64,000 bases of DNA from Siphonodentalium dalli (taxonomy: Eukaryota; Mollusca; Scaphopoda; Gadilida; Siphonodentaliidae): contig CP136065.1 in NCBI GenBank assembly GCA_032622095.1, forward strand, positions 115,361,195 to 115,425,194, in the 5' to 3' direction. Under the pieces are notes generated by a model that saw nothing but the letters and a program-made list of their open reading frames with translations, did not search any database and had not been told where the DNA came from. This document shows positions 47,253 to 58,659 of this stretch, piece after piece. Position numbers and translations under genes: made by a program. Position 1 is the first letter of the stretch, and every line of letters starts with the position of its first letter.

Positions 47253-49537
47253 AGATGCAAACAGTCCAGGCCTGGATAAATTAAGTCTCAAAAAACATTT
47301 TTCTGGCCATTTAATGATCAAACAATCAAATTAATGTGTGAAAAAAAAAAAATTGTCACTTGAAAAAAAACATTTAATAAGAAAAAATAAGGTAATGGTG
47401 ATGCTTTTGTGGAGTTGCCCTGCTTGCCTTTATCGGGTTCATAGAAATGATTGTGGATGAAATCCTTAAACAATGAGGCATCCTGTATATATAGGCATTA
47501 TCGGTTTGGGATATTGTTCCAAAGTGAAATTGTATGATAATAGTTCCAAGGATGTGCTGAGGTCTTTTGCTCGGTGGACGGAGATCAAAGTATGTGCATG
47601 GGCTCGTGTAGGTCTAAGAGGAGCAAAGTCAGTGATGTTTATAGGATTATATCAGATTTTGTGCAAGAGTACGAAAGAGGAGAAATCTCTTCTGCTGCTA
47701 AGAGTAGGCCATTTGAGAATGTTTATAAAAGCATGATTGTGGGGCTCAATTGAATGGTTATTCTGATAATGACAGCCTTCTTGACAAAAAAAAAAAACCA
47801 CTGTCTCCTGACACAACTAACAATTGATTGTACAATAAATTTTACCAACATAGATATAGGGCCTAATACAGTCACTAGAAATGAACATTAAATGATACAA
47901 TTGAAAGATAGGCCTACATGTACACCCATATATGCATAATCCGAATTAACGCTCCCAAATTACTATTTCTTTGTCTTCGGGGGTATAAAAAATATTTAAT
48001 TTGAATCGAGGAACCCACCTATCAAAGCTCAGAGTGATCAGACATAAAAAAAATTAATTTGTTTTTTTCTCGAGATGTGTACTAGCTTAACTTATTTGTG
48101 GCTAGAAGTTGTCAAACCGACGGTCTCAGACAAAATTGCAGATAAAGATGGATAACACTGAAATCAAGTGATAATACGACCATATTTCATTGAACAACAT
48201 GTTGATAAATAACACGTTTTGGAAAATTTTATACCATAGTTGACAGTGGTTATATGTATTATTTTGTAGTAATTAATTGATTCTGACAACTATAAAGTGT
48301 TTTTTGAAGAAATGTTGTTGTTGTTGTAACTTGATGATATGGGGACTGTCTGAATGGATTGAGTACCTTTAATATCAAGGTAAATTACCCTGGTAGAATT
48401 ACTCTAGTAGAACCACCACATACATAGCATACTTATACATTCGGTAAAATCCTAATTGGTGAAATATATGGGTGCATGGGTCCATTTCACCAGAGTGAAA
48501 ATACATCGGTGGGTCTACATGTGTGCTATATAAATATGGTGATGATTCATTAGACAAATTTTACATGTTCCAATTATACAATGGTAAATGCCACAGTGTA
48601 TGTACCATGTCTTACCAAGGTTTTTGGTACCCGAGTGTGATTTTTTTTTTTATAAGGGTAGCCACATACTCTGAGTGTGACCAAAAATGATAATTTGGTG
48701 GTATGAAACTAAACATTTAAAACAAAATCTCTTCTTTCCAGTGACCAAACATGTAACAAGTCTTAAAGATGGTATATCTCTTCCAATAATAAGTTTTATA
48801 TAGTTTCCTGGGTATAAAATAATAAATATGATTCAGGAAACCCTTCTATCAATTAACTCATTTGGGACTTGATTCTTTTAGGAAAACATTACTCACAGAA
48901 GAGATTGCTTTTGTATCATTTTATAGCAATTTATGCGTTTATTTAATGTTGGGTCAGACCATTTGTCATGGCAGAATTCTCCCGAGTGACAACACAAAAT
49001 ATGTGATCATCCGTAGTCTATAAATCTTCCATAAATTTTGGGACCGATTTTGGGAACAAATTGCGACCAGTTTCCATGGCAACTGATTTTCAGTAAAATA
49101 TGCATTTGGGGGCTGTAATTTTGCTATGACGAGATGTTTGCAACATTTTGAATCAAATGTAAATAATTTCCAAAGTTATGGGATCCAGGAATATAATTAA
49201 ATTGCTCTCGCCTATAGTAGTGAACATCCATACCAAATTACATTGAGATCCAAGCACTACTGTTCAAGTTATAACATTAAGAGACATCAGACAAATGGAT
49301 GCACACACATGCACACAAGCATGGACAGATGGACAGGTGCAAAAAATATACCCCTTTTTAACAAAAGGGATATAATTAACTGAATTACCCTGCCTCTCAT
49401 CTCTGTAGAAGCTTTGAGGCTATTGGACTCAACCCTCTTTTCAAGAAACCACTTACAGATGGTTATACAGTCTTGGTCAATATAAATAACACAGGTAGGC
49501 CTGTATCAGAGTTTTCATTTCAACCACTAATATAACA
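47253..49537. other. Intergenic, no gene seen
   Basis: An 87-codon plus-strand frame at 47473-47736 has no recognisable domain. A transposon-type tail with GGACAGATGGACAGG and ATATACCCC lies near 49320-49365. Nothing else is supportable. Confidence 0.4.
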
Positions 49538-49712
49538 ATAACATGATTTTTGAGGGCGTTATGGTTTATTAACGGCCCGGCTGGAATGATTAACAGCCCA
49601 AGGGCCTATTAGCGGCCCGAGACGAAGTCGAGGGACGCTAATAGGCCCAAGGGCTGTTAATCATTCCAGAGGGCCGTTAATAAACCATAATGCCAGATGA
49701 AATCATGTTATT
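49538..49712. mobile_element. Foldback element, arms about 75 bp
   Basis: ATTAACGGCCCGGCTGGAAT then GATTAACAGCCCAAGGGCCT is mirrored by AGGCCCAAGGGCTGTTAATC and ATTCCAGAGGGCCGTTAAT. Pairing extends outward through AATAACATGATTT/AAATCATGTTATT. The loop is about 22 bp. Mismatches are few, so it is young or structurally maintained. Confidence 0.8.
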
Positions 49713-50102
49713 ACTATTATTACCACAGTTTTGGACATTTGACCCATTTGAGGATTCAGTGGAATAATGAAGTAGATTAAGAGAGAAATATTTTCAAGAA
49801 CATTTAAATTTGATATCATTTGACTTGTCAGCTGACACGGAGTCTCGAAAATAGGATAGGGAAAAAAACCAGCTTTGAAGACGAGTAACAAACAATGAGA
49901 GGTTGACAGCTAAAATTATTAATGCATACTTACGCTTGATACAATAATTTAATCATATATCGTGAATTCCAATCATAAAACCACTATAGTGTCGGGAAAA
50001 TCGGATACATCTTCCCATTATTTTCTTGAAATAAACACGCCAGATCGGAAGTTGAAGGGACGTAACTCGCGCTATAATAAACGAGATCTAGTTTCCGGGC
50101 GG

Positions 50103-50141
50103 CGGGCCGATAATGAACTAGGCTTCTCATTATCGGCCCGC
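50103..50141. repeat. GC-rich hairpin GCGGGCCGATAATGA/TCATTATCGGCCCGC
   Basis: A perfect 15-bp stem with a short loop. The GGGCCGATAAT style is reminiscent of the foldback 400 bp to the left, and both could be parts of one element. Confidence 0.7.
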
Positions 50142-50518
50142 GGCCCGCTGTTTTGGTAACAATACGCTATTTGGAACACCCCGAAAAACATTATCAATGG
50201 CCTAAAGAACGCCCTATAAAGTGGCAATAATGTAATTTGGCAGTTGACTGTTAGAATAAGAAAATTCAATTAATATGAGAATATAATTTATTTCTAGTCA
50301 ATCTTAAATCAAGAACTTAATCACTGGTACACAAATGCTCATTGGATAAAATCAGTGTTCATTTAACATAATAGTTGTATTGTTGTAAACGCTGATATAT
50401 TATACACTCATGCTAAACAATAATAATATTAATATTTAAAACAAAAACTAATTTGGCTTATTACTCGCAATAGTGATAACGAAACAAATAGATGACATTA
50501 TTTACAAAACACTAACAG

Positions 50519-52330
50519 TAAATGAAAGTGTCAATGACACTGTAGATCAACTTGGAAAGGGAATAATTTCATGTGTTAGTCAATGGAGCGATTAGGAATG
50601 TGGAAGTTGAAATGTCTAGAATACTAGATTATCAATATGAAGTGATATATATATATATATGCCAAAGTATTTATTCATGCAAAGAGTAAAATCCAAATTT
50701 TATGGCCGAATAACCCCATATATATATATAAATAAAGTGGCGGCTATGTTTTCCAATGAATTTCAAAAACATTTGATAACTTCCATCTAGTAGATCAATA
50801 TCAAGATCAATATGAAGTTTTGTGATGATCGTATGAGGGAAGTGGACTGTAGGGCGTGCCAAAGTATTTATTCATGCAAAGAGTAAAATCTAAATTTTAT
50901 GGCCGAATAACCCCAAAATGACTCATTCCCATCTACATGTCAATATTAACATCCATGACAAATTTCATGATGATCAGATGAAGTGTTCGGCCTGTAGCCT
51001 GCACTAATGGATTGAATTTTGAAATCCAAGATTGCCACTGGCTGCCATGTTTTTTTGCGCAATGACCCCAAAATGACTCGTTTCCCATCTACATGTCAAT
51101 GCCAACAGCCATGACAAATTTCATAATGATCCGACCAAAGGTACGACTTGAAGCCCGTGCCAAAGGATTTAGTTATGCAAAGAGTAAAACCCAAGATGGC
51201 TGCCAGCAGCTATGTTTTTTGCCGAATGACCCTAAAAAGACACATTCCCATCTATATGTCAATGTCAACAGCCATGACAAATTTCATGATGATCCAACCA
51301 AAGGTACGACCTGTAGCCTGTGCCAAAGGATTTAGTCATGCAAAGAATAAAATCCAAGATGGCTGTTGGCGGTGATGTTTTATGGCCGAATGACCCCAAA
51401 ATAACTCGTTCCCATCTACATGTCAATATTAACATCCAAGACAAATTTCATAATTATCAAACGAAATTTCCAGCCTGTAGCCTGTGCTAATGGATTTAAT
51501 TTTGAAATCAATGATGACCACTGGTGGCAATGTTGCCAAATGACCCCAAAATTACTCATTCCCATCTACATGTCAATATTAACATCCATGACAAATTTCA
51601 TGATGATCAGATGAAGTGTTCGGCCTGTAGCCTGTACTAATGAATTGAATTTTGAAATCCAAGATGGCCACTGGCTGCCATGTTTTTTTGCCCAATGACC
51701 CCAAAATGACTCGTTTCCCATCTACATGTCAATGCCAACAGCCATGACAAATTTCATAATGATCCGACCAAAGGTACGTCTTGAATCCCGTGCCAAAGGA
51801 TTTAGTCATGCAAAGAGTAAAACCCAAGATGGCTGCCAGCAGCTATGTTTTTTGCCGAATGACCCTAAAAAGACACGTTCCCATCTACATGTCAATGTAA
51901 AATTTCATAATGATCCGACAAAAGGTACGACTTTTTGCACGTGCTAAAGGATTTAGACATGCAATGAGTAAAATCCAAGATAGCTGCCAGCAGCCATATT
52001 TTGAGGCCGAATGACCCCAAAATGACTCGTTCCCTTCTACATGTCAATGTTAACATCCATGATAAATTTCATGATGAACAATACGACCTGTGGCCAGTGT
52101 TAACGGTTTGAATTTTGACATCCAAGATGGCCACTGGTGGCCATGTTTTTTAGCCGAATGACCCCAATATGACATCTGCATGTCAATGTCAACAGCTATG
52201 ACAAATTTTATAATGATCCGACCAAAGCTACGACCTGTAGCCCGTGCTAAAGGAAATAGTTGACGGACGCACACACGCGTACACGTACATCTGGATGACA
52301 GATACCAAGCCATGGCAATAGCTCAAACTG
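50519..52330. repeat. Tandem array of about 155-165-bp units, GCCGAATGACCCC family
   Basis: A head at 50519-50620 (GAAAGTGTCAATGACACTGT) precedes about ten units with ATGACAAATTTCAT, GATCCGACCAAAGGTACGAC, AAAGGATTTAGTCATGCAAA, AAGATGGCTGCCAGCAGC and GCCGAATGACCCCAAAATGA. It ends with GACGGACGCACACACG and CCATGGCAATAGCTC. Head, array and tail together look like a tandem-repeat-containing non-autonomous transposon. Frames of 60-90 codons here are repeat-derived. Confidence 0.78.
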
Positions 52331-53459
52331 TTCACACTAAAGTTGAGCTAAAAATTGTGTAATGATAATCCGATTCTAAAGTCTTCACCAATGAAACAAT
52401 CATTTTTCAAAAAAGAAAAGCTCATCTAAAATATCAACACACAGTTAAGTCTCCGGATCGGTAGTCGATATAGATGCATGACACAATTTTATTTTAGTTG
52501 ATATATCTATGTTTCAATTATAAATTTTGGTTTTCAGCATTATCCATCAAATTGACAAATTACCCATAAACAGAGACTTGACTCTACATAATCTATTTCA
52601 GTTGAACTTTCCAATGACGTATATGTATGATATTAATTTTTGATGAATCTCAAATTTGAAACTTGGTCCTTTAAAATATTTTAACTGACTGCATTATTTT
52701 CCTTGATAAGAAACAATTTAAAGATGGTCTATCTCTTCCCGACCACAATTACAACAACAACAACCTATTTCTATAAAACCCAATTAAAAGACTAAAATAA
52801 CTTTATCAGTAATAATAAAAGACAGACAAACTGAAGATTGGGTATAACAAAAATAATTTGTCTCCAAAGGCACAACAATAGAATGGTTTATTCCTGAAGT
52901 TGTAGAGCAAAATATCTGACATTTTGCCTTGGTGGAAAGTGCTTATAAGATAGAGTTCTCTATCTCTATCTAAGACCGCCTGTAGTTTCATGGCCGATCT
53001 GTTCTAAAATTAGCCCGTGAAAATGTCCCAATTAATTGTATGTCTTATACCATCAAATTCTAAATAAAATCAAATATATATTAATTGATAGAAGCATTTC
53101 CGGACAGGGGTCTTCAATTCATATTTATCATTTTAGACCCAGGAAACTATATAAAACTTGATATAGGAAGAGATAGACCATCTTTAAAGATAAAAATAAT
53201 AATTTGAGGAGTGAATCGATTAAGGAGGTGCCCCATTTGTGAATTTTCCAAAAATCGCAATTTCAAACTATCAATTTGAAGGGGAAAATTATTATCCTGT
53301 ATAACCAATATTATGAGGGTGAACAGGTGTTGCTATAGTACTATAGCATACATTGGTTTTTAAGGACAATGATTTTTTCCTTCAGATAGATAGTTTGAAA
53401 TTGAGATTTTGTTTAAATTCACGAAAGGCATGCCTCCTTAATGAAAGTTGAGTTTACAA
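52331..53459. other. Downstream of gene 2, no gene seen
   Basis: AT-rich. ATTTTCCTTGATAAG and GATGGTCTATCTCTTCC near 52700 resemble 48765-48785 and, inverted, 53165-53185, so dispersed repeats are present. No convincing polyadenylation site could be fixed. Confidence 0.35.
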
Positions 53460-53651
53460 TCATTCAAACACATTTCCTGAAACATTTTGGACACAAGAGG
53501 ACTGATTATCAATACATATTGTTTGAGTTGCTGAGGTGCTTCTGCAAAGTGGAAGCATTCCTGGTAATTCATCAGGTGTGACAACCATGGTATTCAGACA
53601 GATATGAAGTGGAAACTGGAAATCTTTACTGAGCACCATCACAGTGTCATC
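53460..53651 (-). CDS. Unrecognised gene, probable terminal exon (gene 2, exon c)
   Basis: The acceptor ACTGTTTTCAG opens a phase-0 frame of 63 codons and a TGA. It reads DDTVMVLSKDFQFPLHICLN, then TMVVTPDELPGMLPLCR, and ends ...NVSGNVFE. Phase matches exon b. The exon could instead use a donor before the stop (a GTATTG lies near 53520), so its being the last exon is uncertain. The function is unknown. Confidence 0.58.
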   Translation of the reverse strand, partial: DDTVMVLSKDFQFPLHICLNTMVVTPDELPGMLPLCRSTSATQTICIDNQSSCVQNVSGNVFE

Positions 53652-55590
53652 CTGAAAACAGTTGGAGACAGATGTCAGTTAAAGAGTGAACAAATTAATT
53701 TTCAAAAGACCAGAAAGGATACATATTTTCTGATTTCATTTTACTACATTGCATTTTTTATTTAAAAATATCAAATAGCGACCTGATACCATCACAAGGG
53801 TAATGATCGCCAGTTATAATGAGAGGCTGATCATGATCGGCAGATGTTTAACCCATACCTTGGCGATAGCGATTAGCTATAACTGATAATTTGTCAAAGA
53901 TATGATCACGGAATCCATATATCAGTACCCAACTTGAAATCAAAAGCTCAATTAATTTGTCTTAAAAAAGGGTTAAAGTATTTGGGGTGGGGGAGGAGTA
54001 GTTTTAAATCTCTTAACTCTGTCCCTATTCACCCAAGGACCTCTCACTGTGAGATCCAACGGTTTGGTGATTTCGGAGGATATGTTTAGGAGAGTAGGTT
54101 AACTCATTGGAAGCAAAAGTGATAAATCCCTATCTCTGCCACTTTTGACATGCCAGAAATTCTAAATTTATTCACTTCTAAAGAGAAATTATATTTTGTT
54201 GACAAGCCCGACTGCTTAGAACAACATACATGTAGGGGATTGCATCTCATATTTAAATGGTACTTTAATTACCCCCCCCCCCCTTCCCCCATTCTCCCCA
54301 GTTGTTATTTGTTTATCAAACATGGACAGATAAGATCAGATCTGACCTGTGTATTAAATAAGATTAAGTGTTGCATAACAAGGGTGTATGGTTTTCAAAA
54401 ATATATGTAGTTTATACAATACAAAAGTATTATCAATATAATGTTATACAGACATAATATGATGAGGATGCTAGCCCCTATGACCCCTAAATCGAAACAG
54501 ATTACCATAGTTCATATAAAAGAAAGTAAGTAGCCCTCAATTAAATGGTTTCACACATTACAATGTTTTACAAGTAGCTTGGACACTAAAAGCCACAACC
54601 TTCAATGTTAATTTTCTAAGCGCTTTGTGGCCCCTAAAATTCAATCAACCATATGAAAATAATAACAAATGGGAAAATAAGGTTCCTGGAAATATTAACA
54701 ACATCTACCATATTGAATTTCAAAACAAGGCATCACTTACAATAGTCATGTAGATTTATCTGCCTGTTACCCATTGCATAGATAAATCATATTGGCTATC
54801 AGCCATTATTTTAATTTCAAATTGAAAGCATGTGTCTGAAGGGTTAATATATCAGTCAATACCAAAATTGATAGAAGTGAATAGTGTGCACAGATAACCA
54901 ATAGATAAGAGATATGAGGAAGAGTCCATGTACATTATAGCATGTGTCTATGGGAACCTTGGAAAGTGTTAATTATTTTTGAAGAAGATTAATGGAATAT
55001 AGAAGACACTTATATACTGGTAGTTGAGGGGACCCTTATTTCACCCTGTAATGAAATTTCAAGAATAGGAGAAACAGGAGTCTTATGCTGCCATTAATCA
55101 ATTTGACAGATAGAATAAACAATTAGCCAGCCACCAGTGTTGTTTATCTTTGACTTCATCTAACAACCCACCAGAGCTCTGTATCATATGTCATCACTCA
55201 TTTCATAACAGATTTCACTTGGAATGACAACATCTATAAAATTTACTCTCATATACTCTGTATATTGGATGTTCACATGGTAATTTATTGATATCATTAT
55301 ATAAAAAAAAAATGATATACATTATTATATTACATGCAACTATTGCAATAAAATCTTCATAATTTCAAAACAGGATATCACACCTAATTAATTGTATAAA
55401 ACTAAAATAAATGTAAGTGTCAATAACAAATTGTTTTCCTATTATTTAAATTTTTTTGTTATTATTATAAAAGTTAGAAAAAAAAATTTAATTTTTTTTT
55501 TGGTTAAATTGAGCAAGGAGTTAAATCTAAAAAAATCTAATTTTGTTTTTTCGATTTAAAAAAAAAACTCCTTTATAATAAATCGGATCA
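53652..55590. other. Intron of gene 2, no gene seen
   Basis: A C-rich run (13 C with CCCCCATTCTCCCC after) sits near 54272-54300. An 86-codon plus-strand frame at 54150-54410 spans it and has no domain. The rest is AT-rich and unremarkable. Confidence 0.35.
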
Positions 55591-55930
55591 AACCCATATT
55601 CGATCTCGATCTGTATTTTGGGCTGAGAAACTTACATACAAAATTTTGTTCCAATCAAATAAAAGATGTTTGAGTTATGCAGCATGCTTGAATTCTAAGT
55701 CGAAAAAGGGCCATAACTCTGTAACAAAAACTTGAATCAAACCCAAATTCGAACTCGATCTGTATTTTGGGCTGAGAAACCCATAAACAAAATTTGGTTC
55801 TGATCGGATAGAAAATGTTTGAGTTATCGCATTACACGTAAAGTGTCTACAGACGGACAGACGAACAGACAGACAGGCAGACGGACGGATGAACGACGAG
55901 TGGGCAATCCAGACGTCGACACTATGTGTA
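55591..55930. repeat. Two repeat units followed by GACGGACAGACG tail
   Basis: CATATTCGATCTCGATCTGT and AAATTCGAACTCGATCTGTA lie about 149 bp apart, each followed by TTTTGGGCTGAGAAAC and GTTTGAGTTAT. Then comes GACGGACAGACGAACAGACA and a GGGTACTCAT end. It is in the same family as 24900-25185. Confidence 0.65.
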
Positions 55931-56198
55931 CCATACTATGGGTACTCATAAAAAGTGACTAAGTGTTAAGAAAATCAAGGGATACTACCCAAAGTCACTA
56001 ATATACTATGTCAAAATTTCTTTGTCTTTTAGGCTTATAATGAGAACTGCAAAGGTATTTGACACTTTTTGAGACTGGCAAGGAATATGTAAAATCAGAA
56101 TAAAACAAAACTGGCTTGAGAAATATTGAATCCTATAGGCACATGGAGAGAGAAAGCACCTGAGAGAGACAATCAATCACATTTATATATCAAGATAC

Positions 56199-56286
56199 CT
56201 CGTCTTTCCCCAATGATAGTTGCCGTATTCCTGTTGAGTTTTTGAGTCTGATGGAACCATTTTCATTTAGAATGTATACAGTCAGT
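56199..56286 (-). CDS. Unrecognised gene, internal exon (gene 2, exon b)
   Basis: The exon is 88 bp with acceptor TTCTATTCCAG and donor GTATCTT. It encodes LTVYILNENGSIRLKN, then STGIRQLSLGKDE, ending in phase 0. The alternating pattern around LTVYILNENGSIRL looks like beta-strand, as in propeller or immunoglobulin-like folds. That reading is weak inference and no family is assigned. Confidence 0.62.
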
Positions 56287-56580
56287 CTGGAATAGAAGCA
56301 TAACTACTCTTATCAATAAACAGGTAGACCCAATTAGAGTACACCTGAGATTGGTTACAGTTTGTACTAAATGTTGGTATTAACCATTTCATCACGGACG
56401 AACAAAGGCAAACCCATAGCAATAGATAAAACTTGAAGTTGACCCATAATCACCCATTAGCATTTTTGTAAAATATTCATTTTGTTTTGTATTGGGAATA
56501 AATATTGTTTGCACCAAGTTGAGCTAAAAACTGATAAAATATACATCTAATATACAGAATTTCCCACAAGATAGAGTTGC

Positions 56581-56800
56581 TTAACCCTTTCATGATGGGA
56601 GCTGTGCTGGGGCAGCATTAAAGATCCTGTGCCAGTGCATTCTCTTATTTATGCGAGTCTCCCATAGGGAGCCTCGTATAAATAAGACCAATGCATTATC
56701 TTATAAATGCGAGGCTCCCTAAGGGAGACTCGATATATAAGAGAATGCATTGGCAAAGGGATTCGCAAAATTTCAGGAAGCCCAGTCATGGAAGGGTTAA
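56581..56800. mobile_element. piggyBac-type MITE, copy 2
   Basis: TTAACCCTTTCATGATGGGA at the left and CCCAGTCATGGAAGGGTTAA at the right. The interior is rich in nested palindromes built from GCGAGTCTCCC/GGGAG.CTCG and ATTCTCTTAT/ATAAGAGAAT. CCCTTT termini at TTAA fit piggyBac. It is a longer relative of the copy at 14520-14678. Confidence 0.78.
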
Positions 56801-56940
56801 AGCTAATAGAAATTAGATTTCAAAGGTAAAAGGCTCTATGTTCGTAAATTATTTATATACAACAAATGCCAGATATGTTTTTATATATTTCCAAAATATT
56901 ATTCTTCACTGAACAGTAAGTTAGTTTGATGATTGTGTGT

Positions 56941-57264
56941 AGTGATATATAGTACAGTAGCATGTAGTATGTAAGCTAAAGTCATCTTGGGTGTAGTGAT
57001 ATATAGTACAGTAGCATGTAGTATGTAAGCTAAAGTCATCTTGGGTGTAGTGATATATAGTACAGTAGCATGTAGTATGTAAGCTAAAGTCATCTTGGGT
57101 GTAGTGATATATAGTACAGTAGCATGTGGTATGTAAGCTAAAGTAATCATGGGTGTAGTGATGTATAGTACAGTAGCATGTGGTATGTAAGCTAAAGTCA
57201 TCTTGGGTGTAGTGATATATAGTACAGTAGCATGTAGTATGTAAGCTAAAGTCATCATGGGTGT
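56941..57264. repeat. 54-bp minisatellite, six copies
   Basis: Units starting AGTGATATATAGTACAGTAG begin at 56941, 56995, 57049, 57103, 57157 and 57211 with few differences. Because 54 is divisible by three, the minus strand stays open for 142 codons as an 18-residue repeat. That frame is an artefact of the array. Confidence 0.95.
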
Positions 57265-57410
57265 AGTGGTAAAGTAAACTCCATGATTATTTATCAAGAT
57301 GTCTGATATTCGGGAGGGCAATTGCACTCCCAGACATATAGGAGGACATACATTTGCACCGTTGTAGTTTAGACATGATTCATTTCTTTACATGATCAAA
57401 AGTTTAATAC

Positions 57411-57494
57411 CTGTAGGAGATGTTACGGATTGCTTGTATACCAACAGCATATGGAGTTGGTTGCCTTGTACAATTTCTGCTCAACTTGATCACC
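57411..57494 (-). CDS. Unrecognised gene, internal exon (gene 2, exon a)
   Basis: The exon is 84 bp with acceptor TTTATTTGTAG and donor GTATTAAAC. The open frame reads VIKLSRNCTRQPTPYAVGIQ and then AIRNISYR, ending two bases into an Arg codon that the next exon completes. Matching phase and splice sites across three exons make a real gene likely. The family was not recognised, and upstream exons to the right were not located. Confidence 0.6.
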
Positions 57495-57565
57495 CTACAA
57501 ATAAATGAAGAACAATGTGAATCAACAATATGTTCAGTCCGCATGCACTAAACAAAACACATATA

Positions 57566-57852
57566 TTAACCCTTTGTTTACTATATGATTCTCTCATTCA
57601 GTGTTAATAATTTACATTGGAATGGCCTGATATTTTATCTGGAGACATGTACAGGAAATATAAGCAGATGACCAACATAAAAAGAGATAACACAAGTGCA
57701 GAAGAATTCCTATTCATTCGACTGATTCATTTTGGGAAATGTTTAGATAATTCGTTCAAAAGAAATGGCCTATTGTCATTTGTTGAACTACTTATCTGAA
57801 CATTTCCCAAGGAAACTACTTGTCAATGAGTTTTTAGTAAAGAAAGGGTTAA
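57566..57852. mobile_element. TTAA-flanked MITE with CCCTTTGTTTACT ends
   Basis: TTAACCCTTTGTTTACT at the left, AGTAAAGAAAGGGTTAA at the right. Inside, GGGAAATGTTTAGATAA pairs with TTATCTGAACATTTCCC. The ends are piggyBac-like. Segments of it recur at 28830-29260. The 60-codon frame inside is not credible as a gene. Confidence 0.72.
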
Positions 57853-58069
57853 GATTGCGCAGAAATTTATTATTTCAGCACTGATAGCCATGGAATTTGT
57901 TTTTAAAAAAAATCTTAAAAAGACTAATTAGTATTTATAGTTTTGAAAAGATGTCTAGAATATATCTATATTTGCGAATGTCCGTCACTGTCTGCTATAA
58001 AAATTATTATTATCCATCCCTTAACTAACACCATTTCCGATTGGGCAAAAGCCGCCACTTGATAGTCCT

Positions 58070-58145
58070 GGAAAAAGTCATATTGGACTCCCGAAAGTCA
58101 TATTGGACTCCCGACTGTACAATATGACTTTTCATATTGGACTCT
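58070..58145. repeat. Cluster of AGTCATATTGGACTC boxes in both orientations
   Basis: Two direct AAAGTCATATTGGACTCCC copies are followed by CAATATGACTTTT and TTCATATTGGACTCTG. The same box forms the core of the large foldback 340 bp away. Confidence 0.7.
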
Positions 58146-58408
58146 GTGATGTCACGAATTAACTCTATTACGTAATGAATGGGTGAAATTGTGATGCGCG
58201 CGCAACATTGATGGATTTTAGCAGACGTTTCACTTCCGCGTTGAGTTTTTTCTCACTTCCGTGTTTACTTTTCCAAATCATGCTTTCTGATGATCAATAT
58301 ATGGTACAGGCTTTTATAGAGAATTAAGTGCCGACAAATACCAAAAATAACCACAAAAGTTTTATTTCCAAAATTTGGATAAACATACAGATGGATAATA
58401 AAAATGTC

Positions 58409-58574
58409 ATTATACAATGTTGTGTACAGTATGAGTTTTTCTTGTACTCGTCCAGGTTGTGGTGAAAAGTCATATTGGACTCGACACTGGCGTGTCTCGT
58501 CCAATATGACTTTTCACCACAACCTGGACTCATACAAGAAAAACACATACTGTACACAACATTGTATAATAACT
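58409..58574. mobile_element. Foldback element, arms about 80 bp
   Basis: ATTATACAATGTTGTGTACA through CAGGTTGTGGTGAAAAGTCA and TATTGGACTCGACAC is mirrored almost perfectly by GTGTCTCGTCCAATATGACT to CATTGTATAATAA, with only a few loop bases. The open frames on the minus strand here are products of the palindrome. Confidence 0.85.
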
Positions 58575-58659
58575 TTATAACATGTGACCATCTTGAGGGC
58601 TTCAAATGGGTCTAACTAGGGAATTTTTTTATGAGAAAGATAATAGTGAGGGTTAAACA

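Noticed and set aside
56899-57327. 142-codon minus-strand frame with repeated TPKMTLAYI units
   Set aside because: It is entirely produced by the 54-bp minisatellite; there is no start context, splice site or domain.
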